A DNA stretch of 64,000 bases from Dipteris shenzhenensis (Eukaryota; Polypodiophyta; Polypodiopsida; Gleicheniales), in the NCBI GenBank assembly GCA_047967505.1, contig CM106538.1; one strand, written 5' to 3'. A model generated the notes under the pieces. That model saw only the letters and a list, made by a program, of their open reading frames with translations, was not told the DNA's origin and did not search any database. Both the position numbers and the translations under genes were made by a program. Below are positions 1 through 8,800 of the stretch, in pieces. Positions within the stretch are counted from its first letter, which is position 1. Each line of letters opens with the position of its first letter.

Positions 1-38
1 AGGATTAACATGGTTCTTGCCTCTTAACATGCTAGCGA

Positions 39-450
39 TGTAAGAAATCCTAGATTTACTATACTTAGAAATGTGCTAAGGAACAGAATGGAGACTGAAA
101 TAGTAGAGAACAAGGAATAATTGTATTGCTTGAATGTCTGTAGGGTATCCGTTGTGTCATCCATATAATTTTGCCTCTCTTATATAGAGAGTGAAGAGTC
201 ACACATGAAAAGGTGTGTACTCCAAAGTGTGTGTGCATGAAGAGGTGTGTACCCCTTGTGAAGGGTGTGACCCTTGATGAGAGGGTACATTACAATAGAA
301 ATGTCTCTTCAATAGAGTGTCTCTTGTGCCTCATAGGAAGTGTCCCGTCGAAAGGGCAAGTCGAAAGGGCATACCCTTCCACAAGTGTCCATTCATCAAA
401 CCATCCATAAGTCTAGAAATAGAGAAAGGAATACGTCACAAATCGTGACA
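39..450 (-). repeat. 3' LTR of element A
   Basis: 412 bp, beginning TGTAAGAAATCC and ending ATCGTGACA on the plus strand. It is preceded by the duplication AGCGA and followed by TCCCCTCCCACTCAAA, which on the minus strand is the polypurine tract TTTGAGTGGGAGGGGA abutting the LTR. It differs from B's LTRs in a block near 170-200, so A belongs to a slightly different subfamily. Confidence 0.92.
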
Positions 451-550
451 TCCCCTCCCACTCAAAATAAGACCCTAGTGGAGATAATGAAACCCTAGTG
501 GAGATAATGAATTGATGTAGAAAATATCACTGTAAATTCTAAAAATACTG

Positions 551-1180
551 CTATAAAATGTCAGGGTACTGCTGTAAGTCTTCATCAGATTGCCAAGTAG
601 CGTCGGAATCGTCCAGATCTTGCCAAAGAACAAGGAATTCCGTGATAAGTCGATGTCGAGTCTCTCGCTGTCGATGGTCTAGAATACGCTCAAGAATAAG
701 GAGAACATAATCGTCTTCGATTTTTGGGACATAATCACCTGCAGGAGGAACTACTTCATCGCCTGGAATGTACGTCTTTAGCCAAGAAACATGAAATGTT
801 GGATGGATTTGACCCCATGATGGTGGTAATTTCAATTTGTAACTTAAAGGTGAATTTTTCTTGACGATTCGGAAAGGTCCATAGTATCTTGTTCGCAACT
901 TAGGAAACATAGACTTAACCGTCTTATAGCGATGTGGGGCTACAAATAATAGCACCATGTCACCAGTGTCAAATTCCAGGTGACGTCTATGTTTGTTGGC
1001 AGACCGTTGATACCGCTCTTGCGCTTTTCGCATATGATCCCTGACTTGGAGTAGAATGTTATGCATTTCTTGAACCAGTTGATCAGCTAGGGCCACTCGA
1101 TGTTGAAGTACAAAATTCGTTGGTACAATCGAAGTGTGTCCATAAGCTGCTTGGAATGGAGTCATGCTGATGGCACTATG
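551..1180 (-). pseudogene. Integrase C-terminus and chromodomain of element A (separated fragment)
   Basis: 204 open codons starting at [10 protein letters not shown], nearly identical to the end of element B's polyprotein. It holds the integrase C-terminal segment ([20 protein letters not shown]), the linker with HPTFHVSWLK, and the chromodomain-like tail ([16 protein letters not shown]). It was cut from the rest of A's pol by insertion of element B immediately after 1185. The matching other half begins at 8801. Confidence 0.9.
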
Positions 1181-1185
1181 GAAAG

Positions 1186-1614
1186 TGTAAGAAATCCTAG
1201 ATTTACTATATTTAGAACTGTGCTAAGGAACAGAAAAGAGACTGAGATAGCAGAGAACAAGGAATAACTGTATTGCTTGAATGTCTGTAGGGTGGATGTG
1301 ATTGTCATCCATACAATTTGGCCTCTCTTATATAGAGAGTGAAGAGTCACACATGAAAAGGTGTGTACTCCAAAGGGTATGTGCATGAAGAGGTGTGTAC
1401 CCCTTGTGAAGGGTGTGACCCTTGATGAGAGGGTACATTACAATAGGAATGTCTCTTCATTAGAATGTCTCTTGTGAAGGGTTATGCCTCATTAGGAAGT
1501 GTCCCATCGAAAGGGCAAGTGTCCCGTCGAAAGGTCATACCCTTCCACAAGTGTCCATTCATTAAACCATCCATAAGTCTAGAAAGAGAAAGGAATACGT
1601 CACAGATCGTGACA
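1186..1614 (-). repeat. 3' LTR of element B
   Basis: 429 bp with TG...CA ends, flanked on the outside by GAAAG. It keeps 11 bp (within ATGTGCATGAAGAGGTG) that the 5' LTR lacks. It includes the palindromic motif AAGGGTGTGACCCTT and a TATA-like CTATATAA on the minus strand. Confidence 0.95.
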
Positions 1615-1630
1615 TCCCCTCCCACTCAAA
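1615..1630 (-). other. Polypurine tract of element B
   Basis: On the minus strand TTTGAGTGGGAGGGGA directly precedes the 3' LTR (TGTCACGATC...). This is the expected place for plus-strand DNA priming in a gypsy element, and the same tract is present beside the 3' LTR of element A. Confidence 0.88.
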
Positions 1631-1694
1631 AGAAGACCCTGGTGGAGATAATGAACTGATGTAGAAAATATCATGGTAGATGCTGAAAATACTG

Positions 1695-4600
1695 CTATAA
1701 AAGATCAGGGTACTGCTGTAAGTCTTCATCGGACTGCCAAGTAGCGTCGGAGTCGTCCAGATCTCGCCAAAGAACAAGGAATTCCGTGATAAGTTGATGT
1801 CGAGTCTCTCGCTGTCGATGGTCCAGAATACGCTCAGGAATAAGGAGAACATAATCGTCTTCGATTTCAGGGACATAATCACCTGCAGGAGGAACTGCTT
1901 CATCGCCTGGAATGTACATCTTTAGCCAAGAAATATGAAATGTTGGATGGACTTTACCCCATGATGGTGGTAATTCCAATTTATAACTTAAAGGTGAATT
2001 TTTCTTGACAATCCGGAAAGGTCCATAGTATCTTGGTCGCAACTTAGGAAACACAGACTTAACCGTCTTATAGCGATGTGGGGCTACGAATAATAGCACC
2101 ATGTCACCAGTGTTAAATTCCAGGTGACGTCTATGTTTGTTGGCAGACCGTTGATACCGCTCTTGCGCTTTTCGCATATGATCCCTGACTTGCAGTAGAA
2201 TGTCTTGCATTTCTTGAACCAGTTGATCAGCTAGGGCCACACGATGTTGAAGTACAAAATTTGTTGGTACAATCGGAGTGTGTCCATAGGCTGCTTGGAA
2301 TGGAGTCATGCTGATGGCACTATGGAAAGAGTTATTATAAGCAAACTCGAGGAGTGGTAGATGCTCTTCCCAGGCTGCGAGGCGTGACTGAACATAATGT
2401 CGAAGCATTTCTTCCAGAACTTGGTTGACTCTTTCAGTCTGGCCATCTGATTCTGGGTGGTAAGCTGAACTGAACAGTAGAGTAGTACCCAAAGATTCGA
2501 ACAGTGAAATCCAAAAGTGACTGGTAAACTTAGGATCTCTGTCGGATATGATATTCTTGGGTAATCCATGGTATCGGAAACTGTGTTGTATAAAGAGTTT
2601 GGCTATGTCCGGGGCCTGTGCACTGCTTTTGCAAGCAACAAAGTGTGCCATTTTGGACAAGCGATCAACAATTACCATAATCTGAGTGTTACCTCGGGAA
2701 GATCGTGGTAGTGTTGTAATGAAATCCATGGAAATACTTTCCCACCTTTCAGTTGGAACTGGAAGAGGCTGAAGAAGTCCTGTTGGAAGTCGTCGACTTG
2801 CTTTCATTTGTTGACATGATAAGCAAGATGTAACCATGTTGATGACATCTCTTTTCATCTGAGGCCAGTAGTATGTTGCACTGATTAACCGATAAGTCTT
2901 ATTGATGCCTGGATGGGCAGCATAAGGAACTACATGATGCTCTTTTAACAAAAGACGGCGAACATCCTTGTCATGTGGTACACAGACGCGATCTTGATAA
3001 TACAGAAGGTCGTCCGTATAAGAATAGGATGAGAAAATCTTTTGTTCGGAAGTCGAAGGTTGATCTTTGGAAAGAACCTGTACTGCTGTGCCGAAGTCTT
3101 TATCATTGAAATACTTTCCTTTGAATGAATTCGGAACATCCACAGATAATGTAGAGATTACCATGGCTGATGCTAGAGGTAACCTGCTGAGAGCATCTGC
3201 AACTACATTGCGTAGTCCTGGAATGTACTCAATGGTCATGTGAAAGTTGGCCAGAAACTCAACCCAGCGTGCTTGTCGAGCGTTCATGACTGGCTGAGTA
3301 AAGATATACTTGAGAGAGTGATGGTCTGTCTTGACCACAGAGTCGGCACCCATGAGATAATGTTTCCAAGAGCGATAAGCATGTACAACAGCAAGAAACT
3401 CCTTATCATAGACTGGATATCGGGTTTGGATATCAGAATGTTTATGGCTGTCAAAAGCAATAACTCTGCCTTCTTGCATCAAGACTGCTCCTGTAGCGAT
3501 GTCGGAAGCGTCGGTCATGACCTCAAACGGAAGGTTTGGGTCAGTAATAGCCATAACTGGTGTGGTAGTGAGTGCTTGCTTGAGTTGTTGCAAACTATAC
3601 TCTGTTTCGGGAAGCCACTGAAAAATTGCTGTGCTTTTCAATAATTCGGACATAGGAGCTGCGATTTCGGAAAATTGATAGACCTTTGTATGGTAGAAGT
3701 TTGCCAATCCGAGAAAAGAGCGGACATCATGAACATTCTTAGGAGTAGGCCAGTTTCGGATTACCTCGACCTTCTTGGGATCCACAGAGATACCTTGAGC
3801 GGAAATAACATGTCCCAAATATTCAAGTTGGGTCTTGAAGAACTCACTCTTCTCAATGTTGATGTAGAGAGAATTTGTGCGGAGAACTTCAAAAACTTGG
3901 TGAAGATGTTGTTTGTGCTCATGTAGGGATCTGCTGAAAACGAGGATGTCATCGAGGTAAACGATGACGAACTTATCGAGGAAAGGCCTGAAGATGTCGT
4001 TCATTAATGTCATGAATGTGGCCGGGGCATTGTTTAACCCAAAAGACATGACCAAACATTCATAGTGTCCATACTTTGTTCGAAAAGCTGTCTTGTACTC
4101 ATCGCCTTCTCGTATACGAATTTGATGATAACCTGAACGAAGATCAATCTTGGAGAAGTGTGTTGCATGTAGAAGTTGATCGAAAAGGTCATCAATGCGA
4201 GGCAATGGATACTTGTTTTTGATAGTGAGCTTGTTGAGGGCTCGGTAGTCGATGCAGAGGCGCATAGACTTGTTCTTTTTTTCCACAAGTAGTACAGGAG
4301 ATCCGAAAGGGCTGCGACTGGGCCGAATGTGACCTTTGTCAAGTAGCTCGGTGACCTGTCTTTGGATTTCTTCATTTTGAGTGTGAGAAACCCGATAAGG
4401 AGGCTTCGACGGTGGATTACTGCCGGGAATAAGTTCGATTGGGTGATCCATTGGTCGTCGAGGTGGCAACTGCTTTGGCAATTCCTGTGGAAAAAGGTCT
4501 AGGTAGGGCTGGAAAAAAGGTTGGTTGAGGTATTCAGGAGGACCCTTAGCTGGTGTCTCCTCTACTGTCGTAACCAACAGAAGTGAAGTCTTTGCTTGGC

Positions 4601-6323
4601 GTTTACGAACCCACTTCTTTACTTGTAGGGCAGAGGCAACTGGGGTTGAAGGAGAGTCCCTAGAACCAGTTAGCTCAATAAGTTTTCCCTGGTGGACAAA
4701 CTGGATAGTATGGCTGCGAAAACTGATTGATGGATCATAGTCGTAGAGCCATTGTTGTCCGAGTATGACATCGTACCGAGAAAGAGGCATAATGTCGAAG
4801 TTCAACTTGTCGGTATAATGTTGGATGCGAAAAGACAAGTTTTTGATCGTGGTGTTGCCCAAGAAAGTTGTTCCATTTGCGAGTTCAATTTGATAGTCCA
4901 TGAGGCTAGGACTGGTGGTCAACCGAAGTTTATCGACCACAGAACTGGCTAGGAAATTATGAGAACAGCCACTGTCGATGAGGATGGTGATCGTTGTTCC
5001 ACGAATCGATCCTTGAACACAAAGTACTTGAGTGGCCAGGGAAGGTTCGGGGTTGCTGGCAAGGCTCAGGTGGATGGTATTCGCCATTCGAACAGCTTTG
5101 CCTTTCTTGTCTTGTGCTGAGGTAGCATCTTCTTTTGGGGAAGTGCTAGGTTCCATATTAGAATTTTGCTTTGGTCGCTTGGGACAATCGAACCATCTAT
5201 GGTCGCCTGTACAGATGGTACAAAGTTCTTTTGAGCTGGAGTTGTTCTTCTTGTCAGTGGCCGCACCTTTATGTTGGGGATGTCGGTAATGACTTTGTGA
5301 AGAAGAAGAAGCGCGATCCTTGGGAGAGTGCTTCTGTTGGAATCCAGCAAATGATTTCTGAGGCTTCTGGGGATCTTGAGACTGTCGCTGACCTTGATTA
5401 CCGAAGTTTTTTCGAAACCTGGTGTTATCTTGAGGGCGAGCACCTTTGGCCATAGGAGAGTTTTGTGTGCGATTAGCACTCTGCTTCCCTGTGTTTAGGA
5501 AATCTGTAATGCGCTCTGCGTAAGCAATAGCGCCATCTGTGGTGGTGATGTTTGCTTTAAGAACATCAATGCGTAATGACGGATGTAGGCCTGAGATGAA
5601 AGCATGAAGGCGATCATCCTCAGTTAAACCATCAATCTCCAGCACCAATGTGGTGAACTGAGAGATATAGGAAGACAGGGAACCCGTTTGCTCCAACTGT
5701 CGGAGTTTTGACCGTGCTTGGAAGTCCACATTGGCAGGTACAAACTGCTTACGGAGCACGTGTTCAAAACGTTCCCATGTTAACACACTTTTTCTGTCCT
5801 TTAAGCGTCTTTGCCACCATAGAAATGCTGTATCCTTCAGGAGGGAGGCTGCCAAGGCGATCTTTTTGCCTTCCGTGAGGTCAACAGTGTCAAAATACAT
5901 GCGCATTTTAGCGAGCCATTGGTCAACTGTTCGGCGATTTCGTTGACCAGTGTAGGCTTCCGGAAGTTTGACGTCAAGTCGTTTTGTTTTGGAAGCTTGA
6001 AGTAATCGGTAGAGAGCACGCAGTTCAGTGTTTTCTACCTCTGGTGGGAAAGAGTCCGCATTGTCGTCGGGTTGCGTCACGTCGTCCTCTGTATGTGCTG
6101 GACTTCGAGAATCTTGGAGTTGTTGAACTTTTTGAACCAGGTCGGAGATGCTGTCCTGAAGCTGAGATATTTGAAGTTGTAATAGAGATTCACTGTGGAC
6201 ATTGCCTTCAGGGGTCTTTTTGGGACTTGATTCTTTAATCTCGGGAGAGGCTTCACGCGAGCGGTGTGACATGTTGGAAATCCCTGTGAGAAAAGCGCGA
6301 ACTTGCGCTCTAGTTTGTACCAT
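1695..6323 (-). CDS. Gag-pol polyprotein of element B (gag, protease, RT, RNase H, integrase, chromodomain)
   Basis: A single uninterrupted frame of 1542 codons. Visible order: gag core (about 100-290); an unusual zinc knuckle at C368/C371/H375/C380 (CX2CX3HX4C); aspartic protease with DSG at 450-452; reverse transcriptase with YLDD at 789-792; RNase H beginning at the MTDASD motif; integrase with a zinc-binding HHCC segment; a catalytic triad consistent with D1200, D1261 and E1297 (35 residues between the last two); and a chromodomain-like tail ([16 protein letters not shown]), which places it among chromoviruses. The start ATG lies inside the last codons of the upstream frame (ATG at 6323, upstream stop at 6310-6312), so translation may use reinitiation. 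Length is normal for a fused gypsy gag-pol. It would make the virus-like particle and copy and insert the element. Confidence 0.95.
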   Translation of the reverse strand: MVQTRAQVRAFLTGISNMSHRSREASPEIKESSPKKTPEGNVHSESLLQLQISQLQDSISDLVQKVQQLQDSRSPAHTEDDVTQPDDNADSFPPEVENTELRALYRLLQASKTKRLDVKLPEAYTGQRNRRTVDQWLAKMRMYFDTVDLTEGKKIALAASLLKDTAFLWWQRRLKDRKSVLTWERFEHVLRKQFVPANVDFQARSKLRQLEQTGSLSSYISQFTTLVLEIDGLTEDDRLHAFISGLHPSLRIDVLKANITTTDGAIAYAERITDFLNTGKQSANRTQNSPMAKGARPQDNTRFRKNFGNQGQRQSQDPQKPQKSFAGFQQKHSPKDRASSSSQSHYRHPQHKGAATDKKNNSSSKELCTICTGDHRWFDCPKRPKQNSNMEPSTSPKEDATSAQDKKGKAVRMANTIHLSLASNPEPSLATQVLCVQGSIRGTTITILIDSGCSHNFLASSVVDKLRLTTSPSLMDYQIELANGTTFLGNTTIKNLSFRIQHYTDKLNFDIMPLSRYDVILGQQWLYDYDPSISFRSHTIQFVHQGKLIELTGSRDSPSTPVASALQVKKWVRKRQAKTSLLLVTTVEETPAKGPPEYLNQPFFQPYLDLFPQELPKQLPPRRPMDHPIELIPGSNPPSKPPYRVSHTQNEEIQRQVTELLDKGHIRPSRSPFGSPVLLVEKKNKSMRLCIDYRALNKLTIKNKYPLPRIDDLFDQLLHATHFSKIDLRSGYHQIRIREGDEYKTAFRTKYGHYECLVMSFGLNNAPATFMTLMNDIFRPFLDKFVIVYLDDILVFSRSLHEHKQHLHQVFEVLRTNSLYINIEKSEFFKTQLEYLGHVISAQGISVDPKKVEVIRNWPTPKNVHDVRSFLGLANFYHTKVYQFSEIAAPMSELLKSTAIFQWLPETEYSLQQLKQALTTTPVMAITDPNLPFEVMTDASDIATGAVLMQEGRVIAFDSHKHSDIQTRYPVYDKEFLAVVHAYRSWKHYLMGADSVVKTDHHSLKYIFTQPVMNARQARWVEFLANFHMTIEYIPGLRNVVADALSRLPLASAMVISTLSVDVPNSFKGKYFNDKDFGTAVQVLSKDQPSTSEQKIFSSYSYTDDLLYYQDRVCVPHDKDVRRLLLKEHHVVPYAAHPGINKTYRLISATYYWPQMKRDVINMVTSCLSCQQMKASRRLPTGLLQPLPVPTERWESISMDFITTLPRSSRGNTQIMVIVDRLSKMAHFVACKSSAQAPDIAKLFIQHSFRYHGLPKNIISDRDPKFTSHFWISLFESLGTTLLFSSAYHPESDGQTERVNQVLEEMLRHYVQSRLAAWEEHLPLLEFAYNNSFHSAISMTPFQAAYGHTPIVPTNFVLQHRVALADQLVQEMQDILLQVRDHMRKAQERYQRSANKHRRHLEFNTGDMVLLFVAPHRYKTVKSVFPKLRPRYYGPFRIVKKNSPLSYKLELPPSWGKVHPTFHISWLKMYIPGDEAVPPAGDYVPEIEDDYVLLIPERILDHRQRETRHQLITEFLVLWRDLDDSDATWQSDEDLQQYPDLL

Positions 6324-6954
6324 CCCTGAAAGAGGATTCGGGCTGCTCCCTGAGGTTGCTCATATTGGAGGGGGCAGGCGAGGTAGGATGGAACCACCCG
6401 TGGAAATCTGGTAAGGGAGGTCCTGTCGGAGGTAACACTGGAGATTCTGAAAAAGGTGTTACTGCTCGTGATAAGACAGGGGTAGGTAGCAGAGTCCACG
6501 GATCTGAAAAAGGGTAAGGAGCTGCTGTCGGAAGAGGAGGATATCTAGGAGAGGGAGTGCCTTCAGAATGTAAATACTGACTTGGAGAAGGTACAACCTG
6601 TAGAGGAGGATATCGGGGAGCTGAAGGAGGTGGAGAGTACCCTGGGGATGCCGAAGGTGAAGGGTAAAACTCTCTCCAAAAATGAACAGCAAATTCCTGA
6701 GGAATATCGTGTTCCGGATATCTTCGTGTCTCGTGGAACACAACCTGTACTGTGCTGAGGAAATAATGTAACTGAGGTGCCTCACGCAGAAGGTAGAGGA
6801 TGTGATCCAAGTCACTCGGAGGGCACGTGACACAGAAGACCCAAGATGCAAAGGCTCCAAAATGGGCTGGCTGTGCAATTTGAACACGATATTGTGTAGT
6901 AGCAGGTGCCTGAGGTGTCCTTGAATGGCCGGGTGAATTACCAGGGGTTTCCAT
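6310..6954 (-). CDS. Extra upstream frame of element B (ORF0), unknown function
   Basis: 214 codons starting METPGNSPG, first gene after the leader. It overlaps gag-pol by 14 nt (ATGGTACAAACTAG holds both the gag ATG and this stop). Residues about 19-95 look like a compact domain ([18 protein letters not shown], then [18 protein letters not shown], then FHETRRYP). The rest is proline/serine-rich (repeated [10 protein letters not shown] and PRYPP-like pieces). No family is recognised. Element A carries the same frame at the same length, about 90% identical, with residues 19-80 unchanged despite about 14 silent nucleotide differences. That argues for a translated, selected protein. It could be a gag-like or chaperone/accessory protein; this is not shown by sequence. 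Confidence 0.8.
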   Translation of the reverse strand: METPGNSPGHSRTPQAPATTQYRVQIAQPAHFGAFASWVFCVTCPPSDLDHILYLLREAPQLHYFLSTVQVVFHETRRYPEHDIPQEFAVHFWREFYPSPSASPGYSPPPSAPRYPPLQVVPSPSQYLHSEGTPSPRYPPLPTAAPYPFSDPWTLLPTPVLSRAVTPFSESPVLPPTGPPLPDFHGWFHPTSPAPSNMSNLREQPESSFRDGTN

Positions 6955-7377
6955 GCCTTAATGTGGATTCTTTCATTTGCTGTAATTTGTTAAAGAGAAT
7001 CCGTAAAAAGCAGATTGGAAAGACTCCACCTGGCAATACTTTAATCTGCCAAGTGATTGCGTAGAAGAAGGCTGCAAATCGTTGTCCGGAGGTCCATGTT
7101 GCAGTGTTTTGCGAGGAGTGCTCGAGGCTTATCTGGTCCGGCTGTCAACGGGCTGTCTTCATCGCGAGAATAGTTGCAACTGGTGCTGAAATTGCAGGGT
7201 AAAAATGGCGAAACAAGGAGAGGGCAGCAGGCTGTCAGGAAAAGGCAGGTTTCCAGGGCTGCAATGGCAAGGCCAGGGCTGCAAATAGCGAGGGGGGCTG
7301 TCAGCGAAAGTGGCGAAACAGTGACTGGCAGCGCAGGGAACAGGGGCTGGCAGCGCAGGCTGATGAAGATCTGCGCT

Positions 7378-7690
7378 GACCGTACGGCTTGTACGGTGCA
7401 GGCTGGCTGACCGTACGGCTGTACGGTACAGGCTGTACGGCCTGTACGGCAGGCTGGCTGGAGTACCGTACGGACTGTACGGTTGAATTTTGCAGGCAGA
7501 AAATGACGAGGAAAGGCGCAGGCTGGTGGCTGGCTGCGCAGGTGGGTACCGAAGGATGGCGCAAGGCTGTACGGCTGCTGCGCAGAAGGGTACGGAAGAG
7601 ATGGCGCAAGGCTGTACGGCTGCTGCGCAGGCTGTACGGAAGAGATGGCGCAGGAGGGTACGGAAGTCCGTACAGATTTTGTCTTGCGTT
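7378..7690. repeat. GTACGG-rich tandem array in the leader of element B
   Basis: Many copies of CTGTACGG and its complement, embedded in larger imperfect units such as GGCTGTACGGCTGCTGCGCAG and AAGAGATGGCGCAAGG. The equivalent place in element A (13811-13975) carries a different array, so this part of the leader turns over quickly within the family. Confidence 0.85.
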
Positions 7691-8050
7691 GAAAGAGAAG
7701 GTGCGACTTTTCGCTAGGGCTGCCAAAAGGGTTAGTTGCCCCAAAAATTTAAATGGGGGTTTAGTTTAACCCTAGGGTAGTTAGGGTAAACCTAGGGGTA
7801 GGGGATGGGTTTAATTTTTGTCCCTTTTTACCCCTCTAGGTACCCTTTTGTAGGTACTTGGGGCCTAGGAGGTGTGCCTATTCGAAGGGGTGTGACCCTT
7901 GGAATAGGTGCACCTGTTCATGAGGGGATATGTCCCTATTGTTAAAAGGGGTGCGACCCAGCATGAATAGGTATGTCCCTTTGCCCACGATGGGGTATGT
8001 CCCATGAGTGAGGAGTCGAGACTCGTCACCAAAAGGTGTGTCCCATGGTG

Positions 8051-8113
8051 GAGCTAACTGGTTCTAGGGACTCTCCTTCAACCCCAGTTGCCTCTGTCCT
8101 ACAAGTAAAGAAG
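8051..8113 (+). repeat. 63-bp inverted copy of element B pol inserted in its own leader
   Basis: This stretch (starting GAGCTAACTGGTTCTAGGGA) is the reverse complement of 4614-4676 inside the protease-RT spacer of the same element, with one mismatch. Element A has no such segment at the matching site (around 14356-14362). It matches B's version of the donor rather than A's, so it arose within B's lineage. Confidence 0.9.
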
Positions 8114-8369
8114 GCGTGTCCCTTGGTTTTGGGACAGCCCAAGCACCTGAAAGGACACGATTTTGGTCGTGTCCATTCACATCAACTTGTGATGTGAGGG
8201 AGATGGAGAGGCCAGGATGACTTTAGGCCGGGTAGGCGTTTAAAAATTTTACGCTCATCCTCTCCATCTCTTCCATGCACAATGTGCACGGACGTCCTTC
8301 TAGCGGCAAAAATGTATCAGATCAGCGCTAGAAGGTGGGGGGCATTTCCTACAGGCAGGAGCGAATTTT

Positions 8370-8381
8370 GCTCTGATACCA
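8370..8381 (-). other. Primer binding site of element B (initiator tRNA-Met)
   Basis: On the minus strand, TGGTATCAGAGC follows the 5' LTR end after one spacer base. This is the standard complement of the 3' end of plant initiator tRNA-Met. Confidence 0.92.
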
Positions 8382-8382
8382 C

Positions 8383-8800
8383 TGTAAGAAATCCTAGATT
8401 TACTATATTTAGAACTGTGCTAAGGAATAGAAAAGATACTGAGATAGCAGAGAACAAGGAATAACTGTATTGCTTGAATGTCTGTAGGGTGGATGTGATT
8501 GTCATCCATACAATTTGGCCTCTCTTATATAGAGAGTGAAGAGTCACACATGAAAAGGTGTGTACTCCAAAGGGTATGGTGTGTACCCCTTGTGAAGGGT
8601 GTGACCCTTGATGAGAGGGTACATTACAATAGGAATGTCTCTTCATTAGAATGTCTCTTGTGAAGGGTTATGCCTCATTAGGAAGTGTCCCGTCGAAAGG
8701 GCAAGTGTCCCGTCGAAAGGTCATACCCTTCCACAATTGTCCATTCATTAAACCATCCATAAGTCTAGAAAGAGAAAGGAATACGTCACAGATCGTGACA
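8383..8800 (-). repeat. 5' LTR of element B
   Basis: 418 bp with TG...CA ends, followed by the target duplication GAAAG at 8801-8805. Compared with the 3' LTR it has four substitutions and lacks 11 bp near 8579. It would supply the promoter and the start of the transcript. Confidence 0.95.
8523..8533 (-). promoter_or_regulatory. TATA-like box in the 5' LTR of element B
   Basis: CTCTATATAAGAG on the minus strand, within a short palindrome, and also present in the other LTRs of the family. Its position is suitable for starting the genomic transcript within the LTR. Confidence 0.55.

Larger units (their letters stand above)
6955..8369 (-). other. Untranslated leader of element B
   Basis: About 1.4 kb between the primer site and the extra frame. 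It has no convincing coding frame. It contains a GTACGG-rich array (7378-7690), telomere-like CCCTAGGG/TTAGGGT stretches near 7765-7800, several AGGTGTGTCCC-type repeats shared in style with the LTR, and a 63-bp inverted copy of the element's own pol (8051-8113). Confidence 0.7.
1186..8800 (-). mobile_element. Ty3/gypsy chromovirus, element B, young and nearly intact
   Basis: A full LTR retrotransposon of 7.6 kb on the minus strand, nested in element A. LTRs are 1186-1614 and 8383-8800. The target duplication GAAAG is at 1181-1185 and 8801-8805; removing B and one GAAAG restores the uninterrupted integrase sequence, as seen intact inside B near 2320. The LTR pair differs by four substitutions and one 11-bp indel. 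It has a primer site for initiator tRNA-Met (8370-8381), a polypurine tract (1615-1630), an extra upstream frame (6310-6954) and one open gag-pol frame (1695-6323). By sequence it looks able to express its proteins. Confidence 0.96.

Noticed and set aside
3240-3644. Plus-strand frames across elements A and B
   Set aside because: Antisense shadows of gag-pol with no family motifs.
6459-6887. Open frame of 142 codons overlapping the extra gene of element B, and its match at 12918-13346
   Set aside because: It is the alternative frame of the conserved extra frame. The pair is poorly conserved in protein, whereas the other frame is conserved.
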